From Bacteroidetes bacterium UBA4414 (GTDB lineage Bacteria; Bacteroidota; Bacteroidia; Chitinophagales; Chitinophagaceae): a stretch of 27,870 nucleotides of DNA. The position numbers and the translations under genes are program-made. The stretch lies in contig DGQM01000021.1 of assembly GCA_002389765.1 (NCBI GenBank), positions 1-27,870 on the forward strand, in the 5' to 3' direction. How positions within the stretch are numbered: the first letter of the stretch is position 1; each line of letters opens with the position of its first letter. The notes below the pieces were generated by a model. The model was not told where the DNA came from, did no database searches, and was given only the letters and a program-made list of their open reading frames with translations. This document shows positions 17,984 through 25,955 of the stretch, one piece after another.

Positions 17984-19378
17984 TCAACTTTCTAAATCTC
18001 CCTCCCACTTGCTTACTACAGCAGTTGCAATGCTGTTTCCTACAACATTCGTTGCACTGCGCCCCATATCAAGCAGCGGGTCTATACCAAGCAATAATGC
18101 AAGTCCTGCTTCCGGAATATTAAATGTAGCAAGCGTACCCGCTATTACCACCAACGATGCGCGCGGCACACCTGCAATACCTTTACTGGTGAGCATCAAC
18201 ACCATCAGCATGCTCATTTGTGTAGCAAAATCGAGATGTATACCGTAAGACTGTGCTATAAAAAGTGATGCAAAAGTCATATACATCATAGAGCCATCCA
18301 GATTGAAGGAATAACCCAACGGTAGTACAAAGCTCACAATCTTGTTCTTACAACCGAAACGTTCCAACTCGAGCATTGTTTTAGGAAATGCGGCTTCGCT
18401 GCTACTGGTACTGAATGCCAGTAATATAGGTTCTTTGATGCGCTGAATAAGTGTAATGATTCTTTTCTTGAGGAATAAAGAACCTGCTAAAATCAATACC
18501 AACCATAGCAACAGTAACCCCAAATAAAACTCGCCTATGAATATGGAATATGTAGTAAGTATGCCTAAACCCTGCTTGGCTATAATAGCCGTCATTGCTC
18601 CGAATACTGCTAAGGGTGCAAAGTTCATTACATAACCCGTTACCTTGAGTATTACATGCGCTATAGCATCCATTGCCTTAATTACAATCTCCCCTTTTTC
18701 ACCAATACCTGCAGTTGCCACACCAAAGAATAAAGAGAAAACTACAATCTGCAAAATCTCATTCTTTGCCATAGACTCTATAACAGAAGATGGGAATACG
18801 TGATACAAAAACTCTTTTAGCGTAAGTGCTGTTTTCTTGATGCCTATATCAATACCAATATCCGGCAATGGCAGGTGCATGGTTTCTCCGGGCTTGAATA
18901 GATTTACGAGCATCATACCCAACATAAGGCTAACAAATGATGCACTGAAAAACCACAACAGCGTCTTTCCACCTATGCGACCAACAGATTTCATATCTCC
19001 TAGCCTTGCTACACCAACTACCAATGTGGTGAACACAAGTGGCGCAACAATCATTTTAATAAGCCTGATAAATATATCGGCCAACAAAGAGAATGGTTCC
19101 AGTTTTTTGTCCCTTGCCTCAATGGCTGTTGTCTTGTCTTTTGATATACTTGTCTTTTTTTCTATCAGTTGTTTATAAGCATCTGTATTTGTATCTGTTA
19201 CAGCTTTTATCTGTGTTTGTACAGATTTTGCAGCAGCTTCAAACTGAACTATGTTTTTATTCTCATCAACTACATAGTTTGTGTTGAGCACAAAGCCAAG
19301 TAATATGCCCGCAAACAATGCAATGATGATATATAAAGTAAGCTTATTGCTTTTCTTAGATGTGTTTATCTCTGCCAT
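17984..19378 (-). CDS. Dicarboxylate/amino acid:cation symporter (DAACS, GltP/DctA-like) with an extracytoplasmic insertion
   Basis: A 464-residue secondary transporter. It has the serine-rich hairpin (STSSSEAAFPKTM), the helix 7 motif YSFNLDGSMMYM and the second hairpin and helix 8 region (SKGIAGVPRASLVV, then DPLLDMGRSATNVVGNSIA), which together form the substrate and Na+/H+ sites. The aspartate and asparagine in DMGRSATNV are retained. Between helix 1 (about 13-32) and helix 2 (about 97-118) is an insertion of about 60 residues (33-93), charged and helical, absent from classic GltP/DctA. It should lie outside the cytoplasm. Likely substrates are glutamate, aspartate or C4-dicarboxylates. 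It lies 28 bases after the PLP enzyme gene. Confidence 0.92.
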   Translation of the reverse strand: MAEINTSKKSNKLTLYIIIALFAGILLGFVLNTNYVVDENKNIVQFEAAAKSVQTQIKAVTDTNTDAYKQLIEKKTSISKDKTTAIEARDKKLEPFSLLADIFIRLIKMIVAPLVFTTLVVGVARLGDMKSVGRIGGKTLLWFFSASFVSLMLGMMLVNLFKPGETMHLPLPDIGIDIGIKKTALTLKEFLYHVFPSSVIESMAKNEILQIVVFSLFFGVATAGIGEKGEIVIKAMDAIAHVILKVTGYVMNFAPLAVFGAMTAIIAKQGLGILTTYSIFIGEFYLGLLLLWLVLILAGSLFLKKRIITLIQRIKEPILLAFSTSSSEAAFPKTMLELERFGCKNKIVSFVLPLGYSFNLDGSMMYMTFASLFIAQSYGIHLDFATQMSMLMVLMLTSKGIAGVPRASLVVIAGTLATFNIPEAGLALLLGIDPLLDMGRSATNVVGNSIATAVVSKWEGDLES

Positions 19379-19406
19379 GAAACTACATTAATGATGCAAT
19401 ATAATA

Positions 19407-20312
19407 TTAATAAATCAGCTTGTCTTTGATGGTACTATTACCTTGCAAACCACCAGTATGAATACATAACAGGCGTGCATTCTTGGGAAAGTACCCTGCT
19501 GCTAATTGTTGTTGTATACCAAACATCATCTTGCCGGTATAAACCATATCGAGCGGTATATTATTTGTCGCGTAAAAGGCATTCATAAAATCAACCAACT
19601 CATCATTCTGCTTGCCAAAGCCACCAAAATGCCAATTGTCAAATAATGTATAACTACTGAGAAGATGTGCAGGTAAATAACTATCAATGTCTTTACTAAT
19701 ATACCTCCCACCCTTCATCGGCACGTAGCCTAATACATTTACCCCATCTTTAAGTACTCTCCTAGTGCCACAAAGTGTCGTACCCGTTCCTGAGGACAAG
19801 CAGATATGCGTATAGCCATCAGGAATATAGCTTGCAATAGTTTCGCTGCCCTTTACGCCAAACGCTCCTGCCCCACCTTCATCTATTATGTAGTAGCCTT
19901 TATATTTTTCATTAAGCGTAGCCTGATAATCTGCATCATACTTTCTGTCATACTCTTCTTTGGTAACAAAGACAAGTTGCATACCAAATGAAACACAATC
20001 TTTCAATGTTGGCGTAAGACTGTCTGCTGCATGCAAACCTCTTACTATACCAATAGCATTCAGCCCGAAAGTTTTTGCGGCGGCGGCAGCAGCAACTAAG
20101 TGATTAGAATAAGCGCCACCAAAAGTTAAGATACCGATAGCTTGATTTTGCTGTGCCTCCTGCAAATAGTATTGCAGCTTGTACCATTTATTACCCGATA
20201 CCACAGGATGTATTACATCCAACCGCAACATACTTATAGCTTCAACACAGCCTTGATACCAATCAAGATTGAGTGGTTGTACAAATGGTTCACACTCAGG
20301 AATTGTAGCCAT
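19407..20312 (-). CDS. PLP-dependent D-cysteine desulfhydrase / ACC deaminase-like enzyme
   Basis: 301 residues from ATG 20312 (MATIPECEP); a GTG at 20339 would add nine residues inside era. It is a fold type II PLP enzyme: the Schiff-base lysine is K42 in SGNKWYKL, the nucleophile/substrate motif is TFGGAYSNHLVA, and the phosphate-binding loop is SSGTGTT. The family includes D-cysteine desulfhydrase and 1-aminocyclopropane-1-carboxylate deaminase. Bacterial members without plant association are more often D-cysteine desulfhydrases or D-amino acid ammonia-lyases, so I avoid a firm substrate. It overlaps the era 3' end by 17 bases, showing a shared transcript. Confidence 0.88.
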   Translation of the reverse strand: MATIPECEPFVQPLNLDWYQGCVEAISMLRLDVIHPVVSGNKWYKLQYYLQEAQQNQAIGILTFGGAYSNHLVAAAAAAKTFGLNAIGIVRGLHAADSLTPTLKDCVSFGMQLVFVTKEEYDRKYDADYQATLNEKYKGYYIIDEGGAGAFGVKGSETIASYIPDGYTHICLSSGTGTTLCGTRRVLKDGVNVLGYVPMKGGRYISKDIDSYLPAHLLSSYTLFDNWHFGGFGKQNDELVDFMNAFYATNNIPLDMVYTGKMMFGIQQQLAAGYFPKNARLLCIHTGGLQGNSTIKDKLIY

Positions 20313-21183
20313 ATTCTCTGAGGTAAGTATCGTTATCACGCCATTTAGGGCGAACTTTTATAAATAATTCCAGATGCACTTTTGATTGTAAGAATGCTTC
20401 AATTTCCTTTCTCGACCTGATGCCTAATTCTTTAATCATACTGCCACCCTTACCTATCATAATAATCTTCTGTGTTTCTCGGCTCACTATTATTTCGGCT
20501 TTGATAACCTGCAGTGTAGGCTTCTCTTCAAACGACTGTATGATAACCGCAGTATGATAAGGAAGCTCCTCATGATACAATTCGTATATCTGTTGACGTA
20601 TCAGCTCACTGACGAAGAAACGCACCGGACGATCAGAGATACTATCCTCCGGATAATACGGTGGTGCCTCAGGCAAATCCTTCAGAATAGCCGGCAGTAT
20701 CTTATCTATATCTTTTTTCTTTTGTGCAGATACAGTTAATACTTCACTCTTTGGATATTTAGCTTTAACCGCATCTACTATAGTCTGTATTTGCTTTTTG
20801 TCTTTTACTAAATCGGTTTTATTAAGGATAATGATAGCAGGTACTTTCAGTTTCAGCGAATCTGCAATCTCATAAAACTCATCGAGCGGTTGTGTGATAT
20901 CGTGCATCAATATAGCTACATCAGCGTCTTCTAACGCACTCTTTACATGCATCATCATCTTCTGATGCAATTTATATTTTGGTTCTATAATACCCGGCGT
21001 ATCTGAAAATACTATCTGATAATCGGGTTCTGTAAGTATACCCAATATACGATGACGAGTTGTTTGCACCTTTGCTGATGTGATAACCAATTGCTCTCCC
21101 AGCAAGGCATTGAGCAATGTAGACTTGCCCGCGTTAGGCGCACCAAATATATTTACGAAACCGGCTTTGTGTTCTTGAGACAT
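20296..21183 (-). CDS. era: Ribosome-assembly GTPase Era
   Basis: 295 residues from ATG 21183 (MSQEHKAGFVNI). Motifs: G1 GAPNAGKS, G2 region TTRHRI, G3 DTPG, G4 NKTD, G5 SAQ, then a C-terminal KH domain with GKGGSMIKELG. Era binds the 3' end of 16S rRNA and checks 30S maturation. Upstream in-frame starts at 21210 and 21213 are rejected because a perfect TAnnTTTG box lies at 21192-21199, inside that extension. The distance from box to ATG is only eight bases, so the mRNA may be nearly leaderless. Confidence 0.95.
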   Translation of the reverse strand: MSQEHKAGFVNIFGAPNAGKSTLLNALLGEQLVITSAKVQTTRHRILGILTEPDYQIVFSDTPGIIEPKYKLHQKMMMHVKSALEDADVAILMHDITQPLDEFYEIADSLKLKVPAIIILNKTDLVKDKKQIQTIVDAVKAKYPKSEVLTVSAQKKKDIDKILPAILKDLPEAPPYYPEDSISDRPVRFFVSELIRQQIYELYHEELPYHTAVIIQSFEEKPTLQVIKAEIIVSRETQKIIMIGKGGSMIKELGIRSRKEIEAFLQSKVHLELFIKVRPKWRDNDTYLREYGYNS

Positions 21184-21191
21184 AGAAAGTG

Positions 21192-21199
21192 CAAAGGTA
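21192..21199 (-). promoter_or_regulatory. -7 box (TACCTTTG) directly in front of era
   Basis: A perfect TAnnTTTG on the minus strand, eight bases before the era ATG at 21183. The usual start a few bases downstream would leave almost no 5' leader. No TTTG at 19-21 bases upstream was found. Confidence 0.55.
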
Positions 21200-21247
21200 C
21201 TATCGTGCATCAAATATCTTGTGTTGAAGAAATAAAAACAGAATTAG

Positions 21248-21278
21248 TTTGTTAATTCAATTGCTTCTCCTATCTTTG
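21248..21278 (+). promoter_or_regulatory. Consensus Bacteroidota sigma-ABfr promoter of tRNA-fMet
   Basis: TTTG at 21248-21251, exactly 19 bases, then TATCTTTG at 21271-21278. Both boxes match the TTTG/TAnnTTTG consensus, nine bases upstream of the tRNA. This is the cleanest promoter in the window. Confidence 0.85.
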
Positions 21279-21287
21279 CACCCTCAT

Positions 21288-21359
<72 letters not shown>

Positions 21360-21396
21360 CAAAAATAACATAGCTTCATTAAGAAGCAGAGGAAAG

Positions 21397-21438
21397 AGCC
21401 ACGTTTAGTATTCCGTCATAGGGATGCATAACGTGGCT
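21397..21438 (+). other. Inverted repeat downstream of tRNA-fMet
   Basis: AGCCACGTT (21397-21405) and AACGTGGCT (21430-21438) pair over nine bases around a 24-base loop. It starts 38 bases after the tRNA. No strong T-run follows (TACTATTTATCC), so it is at best a weak terminator, or a processing or protein-binding structure. The rest of 21360-21557 holds no gene that I can see. Confidence 0.5.
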
Positions 21439-21557
21439 TACTATTTATCCGTATGTTTTTAACGCGTTTATGACAGATTATTAACATCGGGAAAACAAAG
21501 CAGAAACAACAAAGCACAAAAACAATTAATACTTTTACTTCACATAAAAGACACGAA

Positions 21558-22064
21558 ATGAAAAACCTACTATTCTTAACTGTAACGGCAGCAATCGCGC
21601 TCTCTTCTTGCGAAAAAAGAGCTAATGTAAACGGCGACCACGGCGACCGCTACGGTATGCTTGTAGCTAAAAGATGGATAATTGTGAGCAAAGAAGTAAA
21701 CAATACCCCTACATCTATCAAGGACTGCGAAAAGGATAACTACTATATTTTTTCTGACAACGGCAATGGTCGTTGGGAAGAAGGTGCTGTAAATTGCTTT
21801 TCAGGCTCTAACGGTAATGGTAACGGAAACGACACTACTAATACACCGAATAAAGAAGGCGAAGATACTACGCCTACATACACAGGCTTTACGTGGTCTA
21901 TGACGGGTGATGGCCTCAGCATATACATGAAAAACTTTGGTGTTCAGGGCTACAATCCTGAATGGAACATTGAAAATATGGACTTCACTACACTCGATGT
22001 TCGCTCTACAGAAAAAGTAAACGGCAAACTTTACGTTTACAACATTCATCTGAAAGCACTTTAA
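21558..22064 (+). CDS. Lipoprotein of 168 residues, lipocalin-like
   Basis: An N-terminal signal peptide with lipobox (ALSSC, Cys18) predicts an outer- or inner-membrane lipoprotein. The mature part begins with WIIVSKEVNNTPTSIKDCEK and YYIFSDNGNGRWEEG, the layout of Bacteroidota lipocalin-like proteins in which a W near the start and a Cys/Asp strand pattern recur (weak family resemblance). The middle has a low-complexity Gly/Asn repeat (SGSNGNGNGND) and a Thr/Glu-rich stretch. Function unknown. A strong terminator follows. Confidence 0.85.
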   Translation: MKNLLFLTVTAAIALSSCEKRANVNGDHGDRYGMLVAKRWIIVSKEVNNTPTSIKDCEKDNYYIFSDNGNGRWEEGAVNCFSGSNGNGNGNDTTNTPNKEGEDTTPTYTGFTWSMTGDGLSIYMKNFGVQGYNPEWNIENMDFTTLDVRSTEKVNGKLYVYNIHLKAL

Positions 22065-22086
22065 TCAGGTTTATATATCATTTTGC

Positions 22087-22122
22087 AAAACAGATGCTGA
22101 ATATTCAGCATCTGTTTTTTTT
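22087..22122 (+). terminator. Terminator after the lipoprotein gene
   Basis: A perfect 16-bp inverted repeat (stem AAAACAGATGCTGAAT, 22087-22102; complement 22103-22118) followed by T residues to 22122. Confidence 0.92.
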
Positions 22123-22178
22123 ATACATTAAGAGCATATATATCCTTTGCCCTGCCTGATATTACAAGCTGCAAACAT

Positions 22179-22186
22179 TAAATTTG
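22179..22186 (+). promoter_or_regulatory. -7 box (TAAATTTG) for the NlpC/P60 gene
   Basis: A perfect TAnnTTTG, 16 bases upstream of the ATG at 22203. The nearest upstream TTTG (22146-22149) is 29 bases away, longer than usual. Confidence 0.5.
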
Positions 22187-22202
22187 CGCTGCTACACGGG
22201 AA

Positions 22203-22856
22203 ATGAGAATCTTACAATCTACATATCGGGTATTCTTTTTAGCGCTATGCATAGTAGCTACCGGATGTGTGAGCAGCGAAGAACTACTCCACCCCAAATC
22301 GCTGAAGCAAACTAACAACAATCCTAATTTTCTTAGTGAGTTACCCATTAGCCCCGGTGGTTCTACTGTTATAAAAACAGAAACGCCTGGCACCAGAAGA
22401 AAATCTATCACTCCGCACGAAGCAGACCAATTGCAAGAGAAATACGGACAATTGATGCGAGTAGCTCCCGAGGCTGTAAAAAGCCTTTTGCTTTATTCGT
22501 TTGTTGATGAATGGTATGGGGTGCGCTATCGTCTGGGGGGCAATGACAAATCAGGCATCGATTGCTCTGCATTTGCACGCAGGCTGTACGAAGAGGTTTT
22601 TCATATTGACCTGCTACGTACATCTATCGAACAATACGGCATCTGCAAATTTGTTACAGACCGTACAGAACTAATGGAAGGAGACCTTGTATTTTTCCGT
22701 GTTCATGGCAAGCGCATTTCGCACGTAGGTGTATACCTGATGAACGGACGCTTTGTACACGCGTCTATCAGCAGTGGCATCATGATTAGCAGCCTCGACG
22801 ATCCGTACTGGAGTAAACGCTATGCAGGTGCAGGGTATATTCCTAAGAGAGACTAA
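22203..22856 (+). CDS. NlpC/P60 (C40) peptidoglycan endopeptidase lipoprotein
   Basis: A 217-residue lipoprotein (lipobox VATGC, Cys22) that should hydrolyse peptide stems of peptidoglycan at the cell envelope. The C-terminal domain from about residue 95 has the catalytic Cys121 in GIDCSAFARRLY, His174 in ISHVGVYL and His186 in RFVHASISSG, the order of the NlpC/P60 triad, plus the GDLVFF strand. It resembles the Spr/MepS type. The stop is separated from the convergent pafA stop by one base. Confidence 0.93.
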   Translation: MRILQSTYRVFFLALCIVATGCVSSEELLHPKSLKQTNNNPNFLSELPISPGGSTVIKTETPGTRRKSITPHEADQLQEKYGQLMRVAPEAVKSLLLYSFVDEWYGVRYRLGGNDKSGIDCSAFARRLYEEVFHIDLLRTSIEQYGICKFVTDRTELMEGDLVFFRVHGKRISHVGVYLMNGRFVHASISSGIMISSLDDPYWSKRYAGAGYIPKRD

Positions 22857-22857
22857 A

Positions 22858-24486
22858 CTACTCTATCACTTCCTGTATCACAGTTCCTACACAACCATTT
22901 GGCATTTGTATATGTAGTAGCGCACTAAGCGTTGCTGCAATATCTGTCATGTGAACAGTTCTGTTTGTTTCACCTTTCCTGACTCCGGCACCATACCACA
23001 ATAAAGGAATATGAGCATCGTAGGGATTCCATGTGCCGTGCGTAGTACCTGTAGGCCCGTAGCCACTATACCAACCCGGCTCTAATATTACCTGTATGCA
23101 GCCGCTACGCTTCCTGTTGTAGCCGTTTATAATCATCTCTTTTATGGCAGCAGGAATAACTGCATCATCCATATCTTCCATATCAACAACATAAGCTACA
23201 CCATCTTGTTTTTCAAACCATTCAACTACGGCTTCTTTTACATCTTCCCTGTCTTGCTCTAAGCTTACTATTCGCTTTTCATTGAGATACACCTGATAGT
23301 TGCTCAAATCCAGTACCAGACTATCCTTACCTACTTTTTGTTTTACATATGCGTTCAACTCTTTCAGCGCCGCACTTTCAGCTTTGTTGCCCGCTGGTAT
23401 GTTGATGCCTTTCAGGTAGTTGCTATTGTGTGCTGCACCGTGATCTGCAGTTATGAATAATGTATAATTCCCCTCTCCTACTTTCCTATCCAAATAATTG
23501 AAAAAAGAAGCCAGTTCAGCATCAAGCCTCAGGTACATATCTTCCGCTTCTATTGAATTTGGGGTGAACATGTGACCAACATAATCTGGAGTAGACAAAC
23601 TAATACATAGCATATCAGTAATCTCATCTTTACCCAAACCCTCTGCATTGATGCAAGCTTTCGCTGCCTTTAACACAATAGTATTACCACCGGGCAAATA
23701 CCTTAATGCACCGTAACCCTTACCCTCTTGTTTTGTATTGTGCGGAAAAACAGGTGCTTTCTCACCTTTCAATTTACCTTCATATGGATTATCATCCGCG
23801 AGGCTCAGTTTATAGCTTTCAATAGGATACATGGTATTCCACTGTTGCTTAATAAATGTATCTGCCCATCTTTTATTATTGAAACCGGTCATCCATTCAG
23901 GCAACTCTTTTCCATAATAGCTACTGGTAATAAAATTTCCACTCACATCATCAAACCAAAACGCACCATTAGCAGTATGCCCTGCTGGCAATATTGCTCC
24001 CCTATCTTTAATAGCCAATCCAAATACTTTTGCCTGCATATTTGTTGCAAGCTTTAGCTCATCTGCTACCGTTGTAGTCAACAAATTTGCCGGACTGTTA
24101 AGCCCTGCTTTACTATCGCTACCTATTGTATGCACTGTATTATCTTCTGTACAATAAACAGGTTTTTCTGTAGCGTTATCAATCCAATCATTAGCCACTA
24201 TACCATGAATAGTCGGTACACTACCTGTATACACGCAAGTATGCCCCGGGGCAGTGAACGTAGGAACATAATTTATCATTGCCCGTTGGCAATTGAAGCC
24301 TTCATGCATGATACGCTTAAACCCACCATCACTGTATCTATTCTGGTATCGGTACAGATAGTCCCAACGCATCTGGTCTATAACAATGCCAACTACCAAC
24401 TTTGGCTGCTTTACAGGTTTCTTATGTTTGGCAGTAGCTGTGGCAATACATTGTAAAAAAGCTACAGAGAAGAGCAAATACTTCAT
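22858..24486 (-). CDS. pafA: PafA-type alkaline phosphatase (phosphate-irrepressible)
   Basis: 542 residues with a signal peptide (MKYLLFSVAFLQCIATATA). It is an alkaline phosphatase superfamily phosphomonoesterase of the Bacteroidota PafA type. Visible active-site elements are the metal-binding VGIVIDQMRWDYL (D37), nucleophile T78 in TFTAPGHT, N99 in IVANDWID, K160 and R162 in KDRGAILPAGH, DYVGHMF with zinc ligands, and ADHGAAH. The Thr, Asn, Lys, Arg set corresponds to that of the studied Elizabethkingia PafA. It is predicted to release phosphate from organic esters in the periplasm. No PHO-type operator is evident. No terminator separates it from the convergent NlpC gene. Confidence 0.92.
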   Translation of the reverse strand: MKYLLFSVAFLQCIATATAKHKKPVKQPKLVVGIVIDQMRWDYLYRYQNRYSDGGFKRIMHEGFNCQRAMINYVPTFTAPGHTCVYTGSVPTIHGIVANDWIDNATEKPVYCTEDNTVHTIGSDSKAGLNSPANLLTTTVADELKLATNMQAKVFGLAIKDRGAILPAGHTANGAFWFDDVSGNFITSSYYGKELPEWMTGFNNKRWADTFIKQQWNTMYPIESYKLSLADDNPYEGKLKGEKAPVFPHNTKQEGKGYGALRYLPGGNTIVLKAAKACINAEGLGKDEITDMLCISLSTPDYVGHMFTPNSIEAEDMYLRLDAELASFFNYLDRKVGEGNYTLFITADHGAAHNSNYLKGINIPAGNKAESAALKELNAYVKQKVGKDSLVLDLSNYQVYLNEKRIVSLEQDREDVKEAVVEWFEKQDGVAYVVDMEDMDDAVIPAAIKEMIINGYNRKRSGCIQVILEPGWYSGYGPTGTTHGTWNPYDAHIPLLWYGAGVRKGETNRTVHMTDIAATLSALLHIQMPNGCVGTVIQEVIE

Positions 24487-24549
24487 AAAATGGCGTTAAA
24501 CACTACAAAAATGAGGATAAACGGCTTATAATAAGAGTAATATTTTATT

Positions 24550-24557
24550 TAATTTTG
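24550..24557 (+). promoter_or_regulatory. -7 box (TAATTTTG) for the oxoamine synthase gene
   Basis: A perfect TAnnTTTG, 32 bases upstream of the ATG at 24590. No clear -33 box. Confidence 0.45.
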
Positions 24558-24589
24558 CCGATTATTTACAAAACACATTTATATCATAT

Positions 24590-25852
24590 ATGGATTTATT
24601 TGCCAAGTTTGAGAATAGGTTAGGTCCTATAGGTGACTATGCAGAACAAGCACCGGGTTATTTTGCATTTCCTAAACTGGAAGGTGAAATAGGCAACCGC
24701 ATGATGTTCAACGGTAAAGAACGTATTGTTTGGAGCCTGAATAACTATCTGGGCTTAGCTAACCATCCTGAAGTGCGTAAAGCAGATAAGGAAGCAGCTG
24801 AACAATATGGCTTGGCTTACCCGATGGGTGCTCGTATGATGAGTGGTAACTCTAACCACCACGAGAAACTGGAAAAAGACCTGGCTGAATTTGTTGGCAA
24901 ACCGGATGCTATGCTTTTTAACTACGGTTATCAAGGTATGGTTTCTGCTATCGACTGTCTTTGCTCTCGCAGAGACGTTGTAGTATACGACGCTGAATCT
25001 CACGCATGTATTATTGACGGCCTGCGTATGCACCCTGGCCATCGTTATGTATACAAGCATAATAATGTTGAAGATTGCGAAAAGCAACTGCAACGTGCAA
25101 CTGAAATGGCTGAACAAACAGGTGGTGGTATACTTGTTATCACTGAAGGTGTGTTTGGCATGAGCGGTAACCAAGGTAAAATCAAAGAAATAGCTGCGCT
25201 GAAAAGCAAATACGAATTCCGTTTGTTTGTAGACGACGCTCACGGCTTTGGTACTATGGGTAAAACGGGTGCCGGCATTGGCGAAGAGCAAGGCTGCATG
25301 GACCAGATAGATATCTACTTCTCTACTTTCGCTAAGTCTATGGCTAGCATCGGTGGCTTTATTGCTGCAGATACACAAGTATTGAAATTCCTGCGTTACA
25401 ACATGCGTTCTCAGGTATTCGCAAAATCACTGCCAATGGCTATCGTTGTTGGTAACCAAAAGCGTCTGGATATGCTGAAGAGTATGCCGGAACTGAAAGC
25501 AAAACTGTGGCACAACGTAAACCGCCTGCAAAATGGTTTGCGCGAGCGTGGTTTTGATATTGGTTCTACTAATACGCCTGTTACGCCGGTACTGATGCAC
25601 GGTGGCCTGTTCGATGCAACACAGTTGATTTTCGACATGCGCGAAAACTATAACATCTTCTGCTCTGTAGTAGTATATCCGGTTATACCTAAAGGCCAGA
25701 TCATCCTGCGCTTGATACCAACTGCTGCACACACAGACGAAGATATCGACCTGACACTGAAAGCATTCAGCGAGCTGCGCGATAAAATAGCAAACAAAGA
25801 ATATCCGCAGGAAATGCCGGACATCAAAAGTGCAATCATGCAATCTGCATAA
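24590..25852 (+). CDS. Alpha-oxoamine synthase family PLP enzyme (KBL / AONS / SPT type)
   Basis: A 420-residue fold type I PLP enzyme that should condense an amino acid with an acyl thioester and release CO2. Motifs: SLNNYLGLANHPEV, YPMGARMMSGN, ESHACIIDGLR, DDAHGFGTMGKTGAG and the PLP lysine K249 in FSTFAKSMASIGGF. The family includes glycine C-acetyltransferase, 8-amino-7-oxononanoate synthase, serine palmitoyltransferase and cysteate acyltransferase for sulfonolipids. The N-terminus (DLFAKFENRLGPIGDYAEQA) marks a Bacteroidota subgroup distinct from the characterised Sphingobacterium SPT, so I leave the substrate open. Codon use is regular and a terminator follows, so it is monocistronic. 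Confidence 0.88.
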   Translation: MDLFAKFENRLGPIGDYAEQAPGYFAFPKLEGEIGNRMMFNGKERIVWSLNNYLGLANHPEVRKADKEAAEQYGLAYPMGARMMSGNSNHHEKLEKDLAEFVGKPDAMLFNYGYQGMVSAIDCLCSRRDVVVYDAESHACIIDGLRMHPGHRYVYKHNNVEDCEKQLQRATEMAEQTGGGILVITEGVFGMSGNQGKIKEIAALKSKYEFRLFVDDAHGFGTMGKTGAGIGEEQGCMDQIDIYFSTFAKSMASIGGFIAADTQVLKFLRYNMRSQVFAKSLPMAIVVGNQKRLDMLKSMPELKAKLWHNVNRLQNGLRERGFDIGSTNTPVTPVLMHGGLFDATQLIFDMRENYNIFCSVVVYPVIPKGQIILRLIPTAAHTDEDIDLTLKAFSELRDKIANKEYPQEMPDIKSAIMQSA

Positions 25853-25874
25853 TTGATATAATTATATTTTTGAG

Positions 25875-25902
25875 AAAGCCATCCTTTATTGGGTGGCTTT
25901 TT
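25875..25902 (+). terminator. Terminator after the oxoamine synthase gene
   Basis: Stem AAAGCCATCC (25875-25884) and GGGTGGCTTT (25891-25900), ten pairs with one T-G wobble and a 6-base loop, followed by T residues. Confidence 0.85.
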
Positions 25903-25905
25903 ACT

Positions 25906-25936
25906 TTTCATTAAACGGCAGAAACCATTAGCTTTG
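25906..25936 (+). promoter_or_regulatory. Promoter of the RmlD-like gene
   Basis: A perfect -7 box TAGCTTTG (25929-25936), 19 bases after TTTC (25906-25909), which matches TTTG at three of four positions. The box lies 19 bases before the ATG at 25956, so this gene has its own promoter after the preceding terminator. Confidence 0.6.
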
Positions 25937-25955
25937 CTGCCATTACAATATTCTT

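Noticed and set aside
21184..21213. Upstream starts (21210 ATG, 21213 TTG) of era
   Set aside because: The extension contains a perfect promoter -7 box and is not part of the Era fold.
24755..25378. 207-codon minus-strand frame opposite the oxoamine synthase
   Set aside because: It lies fully inside a well-supported gene and its product is Thr/Val/His-rich without motifs, typical of an antisense shadow.
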